A stretch of DNA of 64,000 nt. Origin: Pinirhizobacter soli. Its GTDB lineage: Bacteria > Pseudomonadota > Gammaproteobacteria > Xanthomonadales > Rhodanobacteraceae. This document shows, piece by piece, positions 28,999 through 37,769 of the stretch. Below the pieces are notes generated by a model. That model was not told where the DNA came from and searched no databases. It worked only from the letters and a program-made list of their open reading frames with translations. A program made the translations under genes and the position numbers. The stretch lies in NCBI RefSeq assembly GCF_015905305.1, contig NZ_JADZLQ010000001.1, positions 1,388,599 through 1,452,598 on the forward strand, in the 5' to 3' direction. Numbering within the stretch: the first letter of the stretch is position 1; each line of letters opens with the position of its first letter.

Positions 28999-29994
28999 AT
29001 GGCTGGCATGAAAACCCTCCTTCCCGGCTTGTTACTGGTGGCCGCCATCGCGGCGATCGCTTTGTTGCTCGGCCATGCCATGCCGCTGGTGGGCGGTGCA
29101 GTCTGCGGCATCGTGCTCGGTATCGTGGTGCGCAACACCAGGCCGCCGTCCGCCGCCTTTGCACCGGGTATCCGGTTTGCCTCAAGGCAGGTGCTGCAGG
29201 CATCGATCATCGCGCTGGGCTTTGGCCTCAGCCTTGGGCAGGTCGCCCATACCGGGCTCTCCTCGCTGGCGGTAACGCTGTGCACCATGGCCGCGGCAGG
29301 CCTGGCCGCGTGGCTTGTCGGCCGCGCCCTGCATGTCCACGACGACCTTAAGATCCTGATCGGCGTGGGCACCGCCATCTGCGGCGGCTCGGCGATCGCC
29401 GCCGTGGTGCCCATCATCAAGGCCAACGAGCACGATACGGCGTTTGCGATCTCCACCATCTTCCTGTTCAACCTGGTCGCCGTGCTGCTGTTCCCCTGGC
29501 TCGGCCACCTGATGGACCTCTCCGACCTCGGCTTCGGCCTGTGGGCGGGTACGGCGATCAACGACACCTCATCGGTGGTCGCCGCGGGTTACAGCTACAG
29601 CCACGCCGCGGGCGATTTCGCCACCATCGTGAAGCTGACGCGGGCCACGCTGATCATCCCGATCTGCCTGGTGCTGTCGATTCTTGTAGGCCTGCGCGAA
29701 AAACGTAGCGGCGGTGCCGACTTCAGCCTGGCGCGCATCTTCCCCTGGTTCATCCTCTGGTTCCTGGTGGCATCGGCGGTGCGCAGCATGGGCCTGGTGC
29801 CCACCGTGGCATTGCCCTGGATCCACCAGCTGGCCGAGGTGTTGATCGTGATGGCCCTGACCGCGATCGGACTGTCGGCGGATCTTCGCCGCATGGCTGC
29901 CAGTGGCGTCCGCCCGATCATGCTGGGCCTGGCCACCTGGGCCGCCGTGGCTGTCACCAGCCTCGGCGTGCAGTGGGGTCTTGACCAGCTCTAG
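28999..29994 (+). CDS. YeiH-family putative sulfate/sulfonate exporter
   Basis: Inner-membrane protein of 331 residues, family YeiH/UPF0324 (Cons_hypoth698), with about ten membrane segments. Family landmarks: QVLQASIIALGFGLSLGQV, GVGTAICGGSAIAAVVPIIK, LWAGTAINDTSSVVAAGYSY and ALTAIGLSADLRRMAASG. Substrate unproven; members are described as putative sulfate exporters, and the CysB-branch regulator alongside fits a sulfur role. ATG 28999; a second ATG at 29008 is possible. The start of the gene overlaps the end of the A/T-rich operator region. Confidence 0.85.
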   Translation: MAGMKTLLPGLLLVAAIAAIALLLGHAMPLVGGAVCGIVLGIVVRNTRPPSAAFAPGIRFASRQVLQASIIALGFGLSLGQVAHTGLSSLAVTLCTMAAAGLAAWLVGRALHVHDDLKILIGVGTAICGGSAIAAVVPIIKANEHDTAFAISTIFLFNLVAVLLFPWLGHLMDLSDLGFGLWAGTAINDTSSVVAAGYSYSHAAGDFATIVKLTRATLIIPICLVLSILVGLREKRSGGADFSLARIFPWFILWFLVASAVRSMGLVPTVALPWIHQLAEVLIVMALTAIGLSADLRRMAASGVRPIMLGLATWAAVAVTSLGVQWGLDQL

Positions 29995-30004
29995 CCCGCC
30001 ACTC

Positions 30005-30889
30005 TTAGGCGGGTACCAGCGTGTGCATGTAGCGGCGCAGGTCATGCAGCTTGGAGTACGCCGCCACCGCCGCTACCTCACGCACGGGACGCCCGGCGTG
30101 CAACAGGCGGGCGATGGCCAGGCGCCGCAGGTCGCGGAACTGCAGGTCGTCGACGCCGGCCTGCATGCAGGCCCGGCGGAAGGCCGTTGTCATGGCGGCG
30201 GCAGTGAAGGGGAATATCCGGGCATCGGGTTCGCCTCGGGGTTGCTGGCCCAGTAGTTCCTGGGCTTCCAGGGTGAGCCGTGCCCGGCGGGCCCAGGTGC
30301 CCATCACGTGATCGCTGGTGCGCAGGTACACCACGCCCCGTCCCAGGTCGATATCCGCCCAGCGCAAGCGCAAGGTTTCGCCAAGGGTGCGCGCCGAGCA
30401 CAGGATGAACTCCACCACGTCCTCAAGCGGCAGCAGCAGGTGGGCTTCGCGGGCCATGGCCCGGCGAAGCTTGGCAAGTTCCGCGTCCGTGGGCATGCGC
30501 TCGCGCCGGGCAGCACGGGCGATGGTGGCATCGTCGCGCAGGCGCGCCCGGGCCGTTTCGATGCACCCTGCATCCGGTGCCGGCCAGCCGTGCCGGCGGG
30601 CGAAGGCGAACATCCGGCTGAAGAACGAGATCTCGATATTGAGCGTGGACGGTGCGCAGGGTCCACGAAGCTGGCCGGAGTCGTCCGTGTGATGGCCGCG
30701 TCGCCGCGCCCGCGCATAGTCGACGAAGTCATCGTCGGTTAGTGACGACAGCCGCCGCCTGCCCAATGCTTCGCGCAAGCGGCGCAGCGTGCAACGTTCG
30801 GTCGGCCTGATGCGCAGGCTGCGTTCCGGATGCATGACATACCAGTCAAGAAATTCGAACAGCGATGCCGCGTGCAAATCGATGTACAC
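30005..30889 (-). CDS. Tyrosine recombinase-like protein with degenerate active site
   Basis: 294 residues. N-terminal SAM-like core-binding domain (about 1-115) and C-terminal catalytic-type domain. Box I reads FILCSARTLGETLRLRWADI, with an Arg at 167 but one extra residue before the Glu. The HxxR motif reads FRDLRR (251-256), so its His is Arg while the second Arg is kept. The later His/Trp position is Tyr278 (AAYSKLHDLRRYMH), and the candidate nucleophile Tyr287 is present. Two of the usual catalytic residues are thus replaced. ATG 30889. It stands alone, with no att-like repeats or other phage/integron genes, convergent with the YeiH gene. It could be a domesticated integrase or a DNA-binding relic. 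Confidence 0.75.
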   Translation of the reverse strand: MYIDLHAASLFEFLDWYVMHPERSLRIRPTERCTLRRLREALGRRRLSSLTDDDFVDYARARRRGHHTDDSGQLRGPCAPSTLNIEISFFSRMFAFARRHGWPAPDAGCIETARARLRDDATIARAARRERMPTDAELAKLRRAMAREAHLLLPLEDVVEFILCSARTLGETLRLRWADIDLGRGVVYLRTSDHVMGTWARRARLTLEAQELLGQQPRGEPDARIFPFTAAAMTTAFRRACMQAGVDDLQFRDLRRLAIARLLHAGRPVREVAAVAAYSKLHDLRRYMHTLVPA

Positions 30890-30978
30890 GATGTAGCCCT
30901 CCCGGTTGATCCGCCTACTCGCTGACGGCGACCGACTAGCGTAGGGAAGGAATGGGCTTACGTCTTACACGTTTCGCT

Positions 30979-31665
30979 CTAATGCTTGCCTTGTTCGGCA
31001 AGCGTGAGCGCCACCTTGTCGCGTAAGTACACCGGTAGCGCGTGCTCGGCACTCACTCCCTTGCCGGCGCGAAACGCCGGCAAGGCCAGCAGGGCGACGT
31101 TACGCGCTTGCGGATAGCACGCGCCGTCGTGCGCGGCCACGCTGCCGATACGTTCACGAAGCTGCGCGGCGTAGGTGGCCCAGCCCGTGCCGACGACGCT
31201 CCAGGGGCCTCCCGGCGGTACGGTGAGCGAAGCAGGCGGCCCCACCCATTCGTCCGACAGGGATTCGGGCAGGCCATCGGCGCCTCGTCGATACGCCGCC
31301 GCGTAGACCTCGCCCATGCGCGCATCGATCACCGCGAGGATGTCGTCCGACCCTGCGTCTTCTTCCATGGCCAGTGCCTGCAGGGACGACACGGTGACCA
31401 CCGGCAGATCCAGCGCCATTGCCATACCCTGCGCCAGCGAAATGGCAAGGCGCACACCTGTGAACGCCCCCGGCCCCCGGCCGACGGCGATACCTTCAAG
31501 CGCCTGCCGCGACATGCCGGCCTCCGCCAGCAGGCTATCGGCCATCGGCAACACCAGTTCGCCGTGCCGGCGCGGCGCCAGTTCGCTGCGGGCGAGGATT
31601 TCCTCGCCATGGACCAGGGCGACCGAACAGGCTTCGGTTGAGGTTTCGATGGCAAGGATCTTCAA
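30979..31665 (-). CDS. tsaB: tRNA N6-threonylcarbamoyladenosine biosynthesis protein TsaB
   Basis: Scaffold partner of TsaD and TsaE in t6A37 formation. 228 residues, ASKHA fold: MKILAIETSTEACSVALVHG, HGELVLPMADSLLAEAGM and the highly conserved GRGPGAFTGVRLAISLAQGM are diagnostic of TsaB; no metal-site HxxxH of TsaD is present. ATG 31665 overlaps the creD stop by 4 bases (ATGA), so it is translated after creD. Confidence 0.95.
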   Translation of the reverse strand: MKILAIETSTEACSVALVHGEEILARSELAPRRHGELVLPMADSLLAEAGMSRQALEGIAVGRGPGAFTGVRLAISLAQGMAMALDLPVVTVSSLQALAMEEDAGSDDILAVIDARMGEVYAAAYRRGADGLPESLSDEWVGPPASLTVPPGGPWSVVGTGWATYAAQLRERIGSVAAHDGACYPQARNVALLALPAFRAGKGVSAEHALPVYLRDKVALTLAEQGKH

Positions 31666-32993
31666 GGCGTTTCCCGGTTCATTCGCGTGCTGCCCTGGGT
31701 GTACCAGTCGATGTGGCGGGTGAGGTACATCAGCAGCGCCACCACCGCCAGCAGGACGACGGCGCCGATCAGCAGCGCATATTGTTCCGCCCCGATCAAA
31801 CCGTAGAGTACCGCGTAAAGCAGGCCCAGCACGACGCCCAGCGTCCAGCCAGCGCGGCGTGCGCGCAGCACCGCCGAAGCATAACCGGCGATGATGCCCA
31901 CCACCGCGAGCGCGGCCATCAGGTACGCAAGCGCGAAACCCAGCTGCTCGGACAACGCCAGCAACAGCACGTAGAACACCACCATCGCTGCACCCACCAG
32001 CAGGTACTGCACCGGATGCACGCGAAGGCGCTGCAGCACCTCGTACAGGAAGAACACCACGAAGGTCATGGCAATGAACAGCAGGGCATATTTACCGGCG
32101 CGATCATTCTGCTGGTACACGCTGCCCGGCTGGAACAATTCCACGCCGAACGCCGACGCCGCCATCCGGGTATCGACATTGGCATCGCCTTCGTTCCAGT
32201 GCTGCCCGTAGTCGCGGTTCAAGTCCAATACGCGCCACTGGGCCTGGAAGCCGCGGTCGTCCACGCGCCGGCTCACGGGCAAGGACGCGCCGACGAAACT
32301 TGGATCGGGCCACGGCGCTTGCAGGTCGACGGTACCCGTGCGCGCCATGGGCAGGAACTGCAGGGAACCGGTTCCGGCAAGCTTGATCCGCACCGTGAAG
32401 TCGATCGATTGCCCCGCCAGCGCATCCAGGTCGATCGGCACGGACACCACCGGAAGCCCACCGGCCCGGGCGGTCGAAGACACCAAGCGCACCTGCTTGC
32501 CATTGACGCGTACATCACCGACATCCCTCAACCCTTGCAGGTCAGCTACTGGAAGGCGCAGCTCGGCTTTGGCTCCAAGCCAGGAACGGCCACTGGCCTG
32601 GCGGAAGGTGGCGACATCAGCGGCATCCACATGCCCTACGAAGCTGACATCGGCAACGTACACCGGCACTTCGTACATGCCGTAGCGCCGACGCTCGATG
32701 GACATGGTCGCCGACGTTGCCATGCGATCGGCCAGCACGAACTCGGTGCTGCGCGTGATCACCTGGCGCTGGTTGGCATCCAGTACGGTTTGCTCGGCGG
32801 GCACCGCGAGCATCAGGCCACCAACTACCTGCCTGCCGCCCCAGCCCTTGGCGACATTGCCGGCCGCCTGCGCATTCAGCTCTTGCCGCTCGCCCACCAT
32901 CGACTGGATGGAGCCCAGCGGAATCAACATCAGCAGCGCAAGCGCGGCCACGCCAAGCACCTTGGCGGTTATCGAATGCATCCAGCCTGGCAT
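31662..32993 (-). CDS. creD: Cell envelope integrity protein CreD
   Basis: Inner-membrane protein of the CreD family, 443 residues; in E. coli it belongs to the CreBC regulon. One N-terminal membrane segment (AKVLGVAALALLMLIPLGSI), a large periplasmic part (about 40-290) and a cluster of about six C-terminal membrane segments (ALLFIAMTFVVFFLYEVLQR; VQYLLVGAAMVVFYVLLLAL). ATG 32993 is supported by a strong AAGGAG 8 bases upstream; the longer frame to 33029 has no such site. No creB or creC gene is adjacent. Forms a two-gene unit with tsaB. Confidence 0.9.
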   Translation of the reverse strand: MPGWMHSITAKVLGVAALALLMLIPLGSIQSMVGERQELNAQAAGNVAKGWGGRQVVGGLMLAVPAEQTVLDANQRQVITRSTEFVLADRMATSATMSIERRRYGMYEVPVYVADVSFVGHVDAADVATFRQASGRSWLGAKAELRLPVADLQGLRDVGDVRVNGKQVRLVSSTARAGGLPVVSVPIDLDALAGQSIDFTVRIKLAGTGSLQFLPMARTGTVDLQAPWPDPSFVGASLPVSRRVDDRGFQAQWRVLDLNRDYGQHWNEGDANVDTRMAASAFGVELFQPGSVYQQNDRAGKYALLFIAMTFVVFFLYEVLQRLRVHPVQYLLVGAAMVVFYVLLLALSEQLGFALAYLMAALAVVGIIAGYASAVLRARRAGWTLGVVLGLLYAVLYGLIGAEQYALLIGAVVLLAVVALLMYLTRHIDWYTQGSTRMNRETP

Positions 32994-33065
32994 GTTAAGT
33001 ACTCCTTGCACCTGTCGGGCCACCATCACACCAGCGCCTTGAGGCCAGGCGCGGCCGCGGCATGG

Positions 33066-35030
33066 CTAACTTCGGGCGCTGGCGGGCGAATTCGCCGCCG
33101 CTTCGCCTGAGGATGCGAAGAAGGTTTGCACGTCTGCCAGCTCGCGCGTGCGCGGCATGGGCGGGAGGCTCGCCAGGAACAGCCTGCCGTAGCCCTTGGT
33201 GACCAGGCGCGGGTCGCACAACATCAGTACGCCGCGATCGTGCACGTCGCGGATCAGGCGGCCGGCACCCTGCTTCAAGGCGATGGCGGCGGTGGGCACC
33301 TGCCAGCCCATGAAGGCGCTGATGCCGGTTTGTTCAAGTGCATCCAGCCGCGCCTGCAGTACGGGATCGTCGGGGTTGGCAAAGGGAAGCTTGTCGATCA
33401 CCACCACGCTCAACGCATCGCCGGACACGTCCACGCCTTCCCAGAAACTCGCCGCGCCCAGCAGCACGCCATGGCCGCTGTGGCGGAAGTCTTCCAGCAG
33501 GCGATGGCGCGGCGCGGTGCCCTGCACGAACAAGGGCCAAGGCACGCGGCCGGTGAGCAACTCCGCCGCGCGGCGCAATGCGCGATGCGAGGTGAACAAC
33601 AGGAAGGCGCGTCCGTTGGACGCTTCCAGCACCGGCAGTACCGCATCGATGACGCGATCGGTATGGTCGCGCGAGGCCGGATCAGGCACGTTGGCCGGCA
33701 GGTAGCAAAGTGCCTGCGATCGGTAATCGAACGGGCTTTCCAGGCTGAGCGAATGCGGATCGTCGATGCCCAGCTGACGGGCGAAGTGCTGGAAATCCCC
33801 GGCCACCGACAACGTGGCCGAGGTGAAGATCCATGCGGCCTGCGTGGCTTCGCGCATGGCGCGCAGCGGCGGAGCAAGATCCAGCGGCGTGGCATGGAAG
33901 GCAAAGCCACGCGGATAGAGTTCGTACCAGCGGATGTCGGCATCGCCTCCGCCTTCGACGATGCGGTCGAGCTTCACCAGCATCGCCTGGGTGCGCTCGA
34001 ACGCGTTGGCCAGCCCGCGCGAACGCTCGGCCTGCCCGCCCAAGAGGTCTTCCAGTGCCGCCAGCACCTCGCGCAGTTCCGCCAGGGCCGCGCCGATGGA
34101 TTCATCGCGGTCGAGCGTGGCGAAGGCGCCACGCGTGGGCAGCGCATCCATCGCCAGGCGCAAGCGTTTGACCACGCCCTGCAGCGCTTCCACCGGTTCC
34201 AGCAACAGGCCCATGGCACCGGTCACGCCGTTGCATTCGGAGAGCACGTCGCCAGCAAGATCGGTGAGCTGGCGCGCACTGATGCTCTGCGAGAAAAACT
34301 GGCCGGCAAGTTCCGGCACCTGATGCGCTTCATCCAGGATGAAGGCCTGCGCACCGGGAAGGATCTCGCCGAAACCCTCCTGCCGCAACGAAAGATCGGC
34401 GAACAGCAAATGGTGGTTCACCACCACCACGTCGGCCTCTTGGGCCTCGCGCCGCGCACGCACCACATGGCAACTGTCGAAGAAGGAACACTCACTGCCC
34501 AGGCAGTTCTCGGGTGTGGAGGTGACACGGGGCCACAGCGGCGATTCCTCGGGCACCTCGGCCAGTTCCATGCGGTCACCGGCGCGCGTGCGCGCCGACC
34601 AGGCGCGGATGGCCGCCAGTTGCGTGGATTCCTCACGGCTGGCCAGCATGCCTTCGCGGACCGTCTGGTCCAGCCGGTGCAGGCAAAGGTAGTTGGCACG
34701 GCCCTTCAGCAGGGCGGTCTTCAGGCGCGCGCCCAGGACGCCGCGAACGCGCGGGAGATCGCGGAAGAACAACTGGTCCTGAAGCGCCTTGGTCCCGGTG
34801 GAAACGATCACGCGCTGTCCGCAAAGGAGTGCCGGCACCAGGTAGGCGAAGGTCTTGCCCGTGCCCGTGCCCGCCTCGGCAATCAGCGTATCGGCCTGGG
34901 CGATGGCCTCCTGCACGGCGGCAGCCATCGCCTGCTGTGCGGCGCGGGGCAGGAAGCCTGGGATCTCGCGGGCAAAGGGGCCATCCGCGCCGAGCAGCGC
35001 GGCGGCATCGTGGTCGGTCATGGCAAGCAT
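33066..35030 (-). CDS. yoaA: DinG/YoaA-family ATP-dependent DNA helicase
   Basis: Superfamily 2 XPD-like 5'-to-3' helicase with an iron-sulfur cluster; acts in DNA damage tolerance. 654 residues. Walker A AEAGTGTGKTFAYLVPALL; Fe-S Cys set in ANYLCLHRLDQ and NCLGSECSFFDSCHVV (four Cys); DEAH box FILDEAHQVPEL; motif VI QGAGRLIRDVHDRG. The length and the order of motifs fit YoaA more than DinG. Start ATG 35030, or 35021 three codons later (MTDHDAA, the more common N-terminus); neither has a clear Shine-Dalgarno. It follows the MutT-type gene by 8 bases. Confidence 0.92.
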   Translation of the reverse strand: MLAMTDHDAAALLGADGPFAREIPGFLPRAAQQAMAAAVQEAIAQADTLIAEAGTGTGKTFAYLVPALLCGQRVIVSTGTKALQDQLFFRDLPRVRGVLGARLKTALLKGRANYLCLHRLDQTVREGMLASREESTQLAAIRAWSARTRAGDRMELAEVPEESPLWPRVTSTPENCLGSECSFFDSCHVVRARREAQEADVVVVNHHLLFADLSLRQEGFGEILPGAQAFILDEAHQVPELAGQFFSQSISARQLTDLAGDVLSECNGVTGAMGLLLEPVEALQGVVKRLRLAMDALPTRGAFATLDRDESIGAALAELREVLAALEDLLGGQAERSRGLANAFERTQAMLVKLDRIVEGGGDADIRWYELYPRGFAFHATPLDLAPPLRAMREATQAAWIFTSATLSVAGDFQHFARQLGIDDPHSLSLESPFDYRSQALCYLPANVPDPASRDHTDRVIDAVLPVLEASNGRAFLLFTSHRALRRAAELLTGRVPWPLFVQGTAPRHRLLEDFRHSGHGVLLGAASFWEGVDVSGDALSVVVIDKLPFANPDDPVLQARLDALEQTGISAFMGWQVPTAAIALKQGAGRLIRDVHDRGVLMLCDPRLVTKGYGRLFLASLPPMPRTRELADVQTFFASSGEAAANSPASARS

Positions 35031-35038
35031 TGTAAACG

Positions 35039-35437
35039 TCAGGGACGAACCAGGACCGTGCGGGCGAGCTCAGCCAGTACCGGCCGGTCGGCCGGTGCAA
35101 GATCGACCGGGTCCGCTTCGGCGGGCAGTACCCAGCGCAGGGCCTGGCCTTCGAGCGAACGGGGCTCGCCTTCCCAGGTGGTCACGATGAAGACGTCAAG
35201 CAGCAGCGATTTGCCGTCGTAGTCCCAGGGGAATTGCATGAGCGCCGTGGCATCGCCGATGGCGATGCCCAGTTCCTCGGCCAGTTCCCGTGCCAGGCCC
35301 TGGAGGGCATCCTCGCCCGGTTCTAGCTTGCCACCGGGGAATTCCCACATCAGGGCCAGGTGCTTGCCCGGGGGCCGCTGGGCCAGCAGTACACGGCCGT
35401 CGACGTCGATCAGCGCGCCGGCGGCCACGTGGATCAT
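35039..35437 (-). CDS. mutT: MutT-type 8-oxo-dGTP diphosphatase (NUDIX)
   Basis: 132-residue Nudix hydrolase. The Nudix box is complete: GGKLEPGEDALQGLARELAE then ELGI (G-x5-E-x7-REU-x-EE-x-GU). The N-terminus VAAGALIDVDGRVLLAQRPP with PGKHLALMWEFPGGK is the typical MutT form, and a WVLPAEAD-type C-terminus follows. Likely removes oxidised dGTP. ATG 35437 overlaps the folA stop (ATGA), so folA and mutT are translationally coupled; the helicase gene follows, giving a nucleotide/DNA-maintenance run. Confidence 0.92.
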   Translation of the reverse strand: MIHVAAGALIDVDGRVLLAQRPPGKHLALMWEFPGGKLEPGEDALQGLARELAEELGIAIGDATALMQFPWDYDGKSLLLDVFIVTTWEGEPRSLEGQALRWVLPAEADPVDLAPADRPVLAELARTVLVRP

Positions 35438-35919
35438 GCGCGGATATATTCGACCATGTCGAAGGAATGGGCGTGGGTGGCGTCGGCGGCATGGTGCACG
35501 CGCGAGATCTCCGTCCACTCCTTGAAATCAATGCCGGGAAAGAAGGCGTCGCAACCATCGACGGCGGCATAGACCCAGGTCAGGTACAGGCGCTGTGCGA
35601 ACGGCAGGGCTTCGCGGTAGACCTCACCGCCGCCGATCACGGTGATGCCGGTGCCGCCGGCCGTGGCCCGCGCCTCGGGGATCGAACGAACCGTCACCTG
35701 CCCCGGGAACGGCGCATCGTGGCGGCGCGACAGCACCAGGTTATGGCGGTCGGGCAAGGCCTTGCCGATCGCCTCGGCGGTCTTGCGCCCCATCACCACG
35801 TACTTGCCCAGGGTGAGATGCTTGAAGTGGGCGAGGTCCGCCGGCAGGTGCCAGGGCATCTGTCCGTGCTTGCCGATGGCGAAATTCTCGTCCAGCGCGG
35901 CGATGATCGATACGGCCAT
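35434..35919 (-). CDS. folA: Dihydrofolate reductase FolA
   Basis: NADPH-dependent reduction of dihydrofolate to tetrahydrofolate; trimethoprim target. 161 residues, chromosomal type. SIIAALDENFAIGKHGQMPW and HLPADLAHFKHLTLGKYVVM, with the substrate-binding Asp in LPADL, then GRKTAEAIGKALPDR and VIGGGEVYREALPFAQRLYL. ATG 35919. thyA is 85 bases upstream on the same strand, the frequent thyA-folA pairing that links dTMP synthesis with folate recycling. Confidence 0.96.
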   Translation of the reverse strand: MAVSIIAALDENFAIGKHGQMPWHLPADLAHFKHLTLGKYVVMGRKTAEAIGKALPDRHNLVLSRRHDAPFPGQVTVRSIPEARATAGGTGITVIGGGEVYREALPFAQRLYLTWVYAAVDGCDAFFPGIDFKEWTEISRVHHAADATHAHSFDMVEYIRA

Positions 35920-36004
35920 AGGTGTCCTTCTAAACCGGTTGACGTGTCAAAACCCGCTTATGGTAGTGCCTGCCACGCCACGCGCCAATCCAACAAGCGT
36001 TCGA

Positions 36005-36799
36005 TCACACTGCCACCGGGGCCTTGATGGCCGGGTGAGGATCGTAGCCGGCGATGGCGATGTCATCGTAAGTAAAATCGAAGACGGATTTCACGTCGGG
36101 ATTCAGCACGAGCTTCGGCAGCGGCCGCGGCTCGCGCGAAAGCTGCTCGCGCGCCTGGTCGACATGGTTGGCGTAGAGATGGGCGTCGCCCAGGGTATGG
36201 ATGAAGTCCCCCGGAGCCAGCCCGGTTTCCTGGGCGATCATGTGCGTAAGCAGCGCGTAACTGGCGATATTGAACGGCACGCCCAGGAAAATATCGCCCG
36301 ACCGCTGGTAGAGCTGGCATGACAGCCGGCCGTTGGCCACGTAGAACTGGAACATCGTGTGACAGGGCATCAGCGCCATCTTCGGCAGCTCGCCAACGTT
36401 CCACGCCGAGACGATCAACCGGCGCGAATCGGGGTTGCGCCGGATCTCGTCGATCACCCAGCCGATCTGGTCCACCACCTTGCCGTCGGCCGTGGGCCAG
36501 GCCCGCCATTGCCGCCCGTACACCGGTCCCAGGTCGCCATTGGCATCGGCCCATTCGTCCCAGATGCGGACGCCGTGCTCCTTGAGGTAGCCGATATTGG
36601 TATCGCCCTTCAGGAACCAGATCAGTTCGTGGACGATCGACTTCAGGTGCAGCTTCTTGGTGGTGACCAGCGGGAACCCGCGGGCCAGGTCAAAGCGCAT
36701 CTGCCAGCCGAACACGCTGCGCGTGCCGGTGCCGGTGCGGTCCTGTTTTTCAGCGCCCTGGTCAAGGACGTGGCGCAGGAGGTCGAGGTAGGCGTGCAT
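36005..36799 (-). CDS. thyA: Thymidylate synthase ThyA
   Basis: Methylates dUMP with methylene-tetrahydrofolate. 264 residues, the E. coli length. Folate/dUMP sites: [19 protein letters not shown] near the N-terminus, catalytic Cys in [15 protein letters not shown], the Arg cluster [13 protein letters not shown], and [20 protein letters not shown] plus the C-terminal KAPVAV. ATG 36799. Ten bases downstream of the lgt stop, the conserved lgt-thyA order of Gammaproteobacteria. Confidence 0.97.
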   Translation of the reverse strand: MHAYLDLLRHVLDQGAEKQDRTGTGTRSVFGWQMRFDLARGFPLVTTKKLHLKSIVHELIWFLKGDTNIGYLKEHGVRIWDEWADANGDLGPVYGRQWRAWPTADGKVVDQIGWVIDEIRRNPDSRRLIVSAWNVGELPKMALMPCHTMFQFYVANGRLSCQLYQRSGDIFLGVPFNIASYALLTHMIAQETGLAPGDFIHTLGDAHLYANHVDQAREQLSREPRPLPKLVLNPDVKSVFDFTYDDIAIAGYDPHPAIKAPVAV

Positions 36800-36809
36800 G
36801 GCCTGAAGC

Positions 36810-37628
36810 CTACGCCGCTGGCGCGGCGAGGGGCAAGGTGGGTGAGCGGCGCGACAACGCCAGGCAGATGATGCCGAACACCAGCAAGGGGATCGACAGG
36901 ATCTGGCCCATGGTCAGCCAGCCGAAGGCCAGGTAGCCCAGCTGGGCATCGGGTAGCCGGAAGAATTCCACGAAGATGCGGAAGCAGCCGTAAAGCAGGG
37001 CGAACATCCCCGACACCGCATAGCGCGGCCGCGGCTTCATCGAGTAGATCCACAGCACGGCGAACATCACCACGCCTTCAAGGGCGAATTCATAAAGCTG
37101 CGAGGGATGGCGCGGCAGGGCATCGGGCGCATTGGGAAACACCATCGCCCAGGCGACGTCGCTGGGCTTGCCCCACAACTCGCCGTTGATGAAATTGCCC
37201 AGCCGGCCCAGGCCCAGGCCGATCGGCACCAGCGGGGCGATGAAATCCACCGTATCGAACACATGCAGGCCATGGCGGCGCGACCACCACCAGTTCGCCG
37301 CTGCCACGCCCAGCAGGCCACCGTGGAAACTCATGCCGCCGTCCCAGATACGCACCAGCGCCAGCGGGTCGTGCCAGATCCAGTTGATCGGCGTGTAGAA
37401 CAGCATGTAGCCCACGCGGCCGCCGATCACCACGCCCATCATGGCGTAGAAGATGAGGTCGCTATAGGCATCGCGGGACACCGGAAAACGACCCTTCAGG
37501 CGGCGGTATTCGCCAGCCAGCCAGCCGCCAAGGAAACCGCCCAGGTACATCAGTCCGTACCAATGGATGGCCAGCGGCCCCGCCTTGAAGGCCACCGGGT
37601 TGAAATTGACGACGAAAGGAGCTGCCAT
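36810..37628 (-). CDS. lgt: Prolipoprotein diacylglyceryl transferase Lgt
   Basis: Inner-membrane enzyme that attaches diacylglycerol to the lipobox Cys of prolipoproteins. 272 residues, about seven membrane segments. Signature [20 protein letters not shown] contains the invariant GRxGNFINGE; [20 protein letters not shown] carries the essential His-Gly-Gly; [17 protein letters not shown] follows. ATG 37628 gives the family start [20 protein letters not shown]. Heads the lgt-thyA-folA-mutT run; divergent from the S9 peptidase gene 141 bases away. Confidence 0.95.
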   Translation of the reverse strand: MAAPFVVNFNPVAFKAGPLAIHWYGLMYLGGFLGGWLAGEYRRLKGRFPVSRDAYSDLIFYAMMGVVIGGRVGYMLFYTPINWIWHDPLALVRIWDGGMSFHGGLLGVAAANWWWSRRHGLHVFDTVDFIAPLVPIGLGLGRLGNFINGELWGKPSDVAWAMVFPNAPDALPRHPSQLYEFALEGVVMFAVLWIYSMKPRPRYAVSGMFALLYGCFRIFVEFFRLPDAQLGYLAFGWLTMGQILSIPLLVFGIICLALSRRSPTLPLAAPAA

Positions 37629-37769
37629 GGGGGTTCGCAGGGCTGGAAGACCCCCGATTGTACCGTCCGGGCGGGGCCTGGCGGCCACTGGCGTCCCCCC
37701 GCCGGCTCGCTATACTCGCCCACGGGACCGGCCGCCAGGGGGCAGCCGCCCGCAAAGGGGACTCACTTG

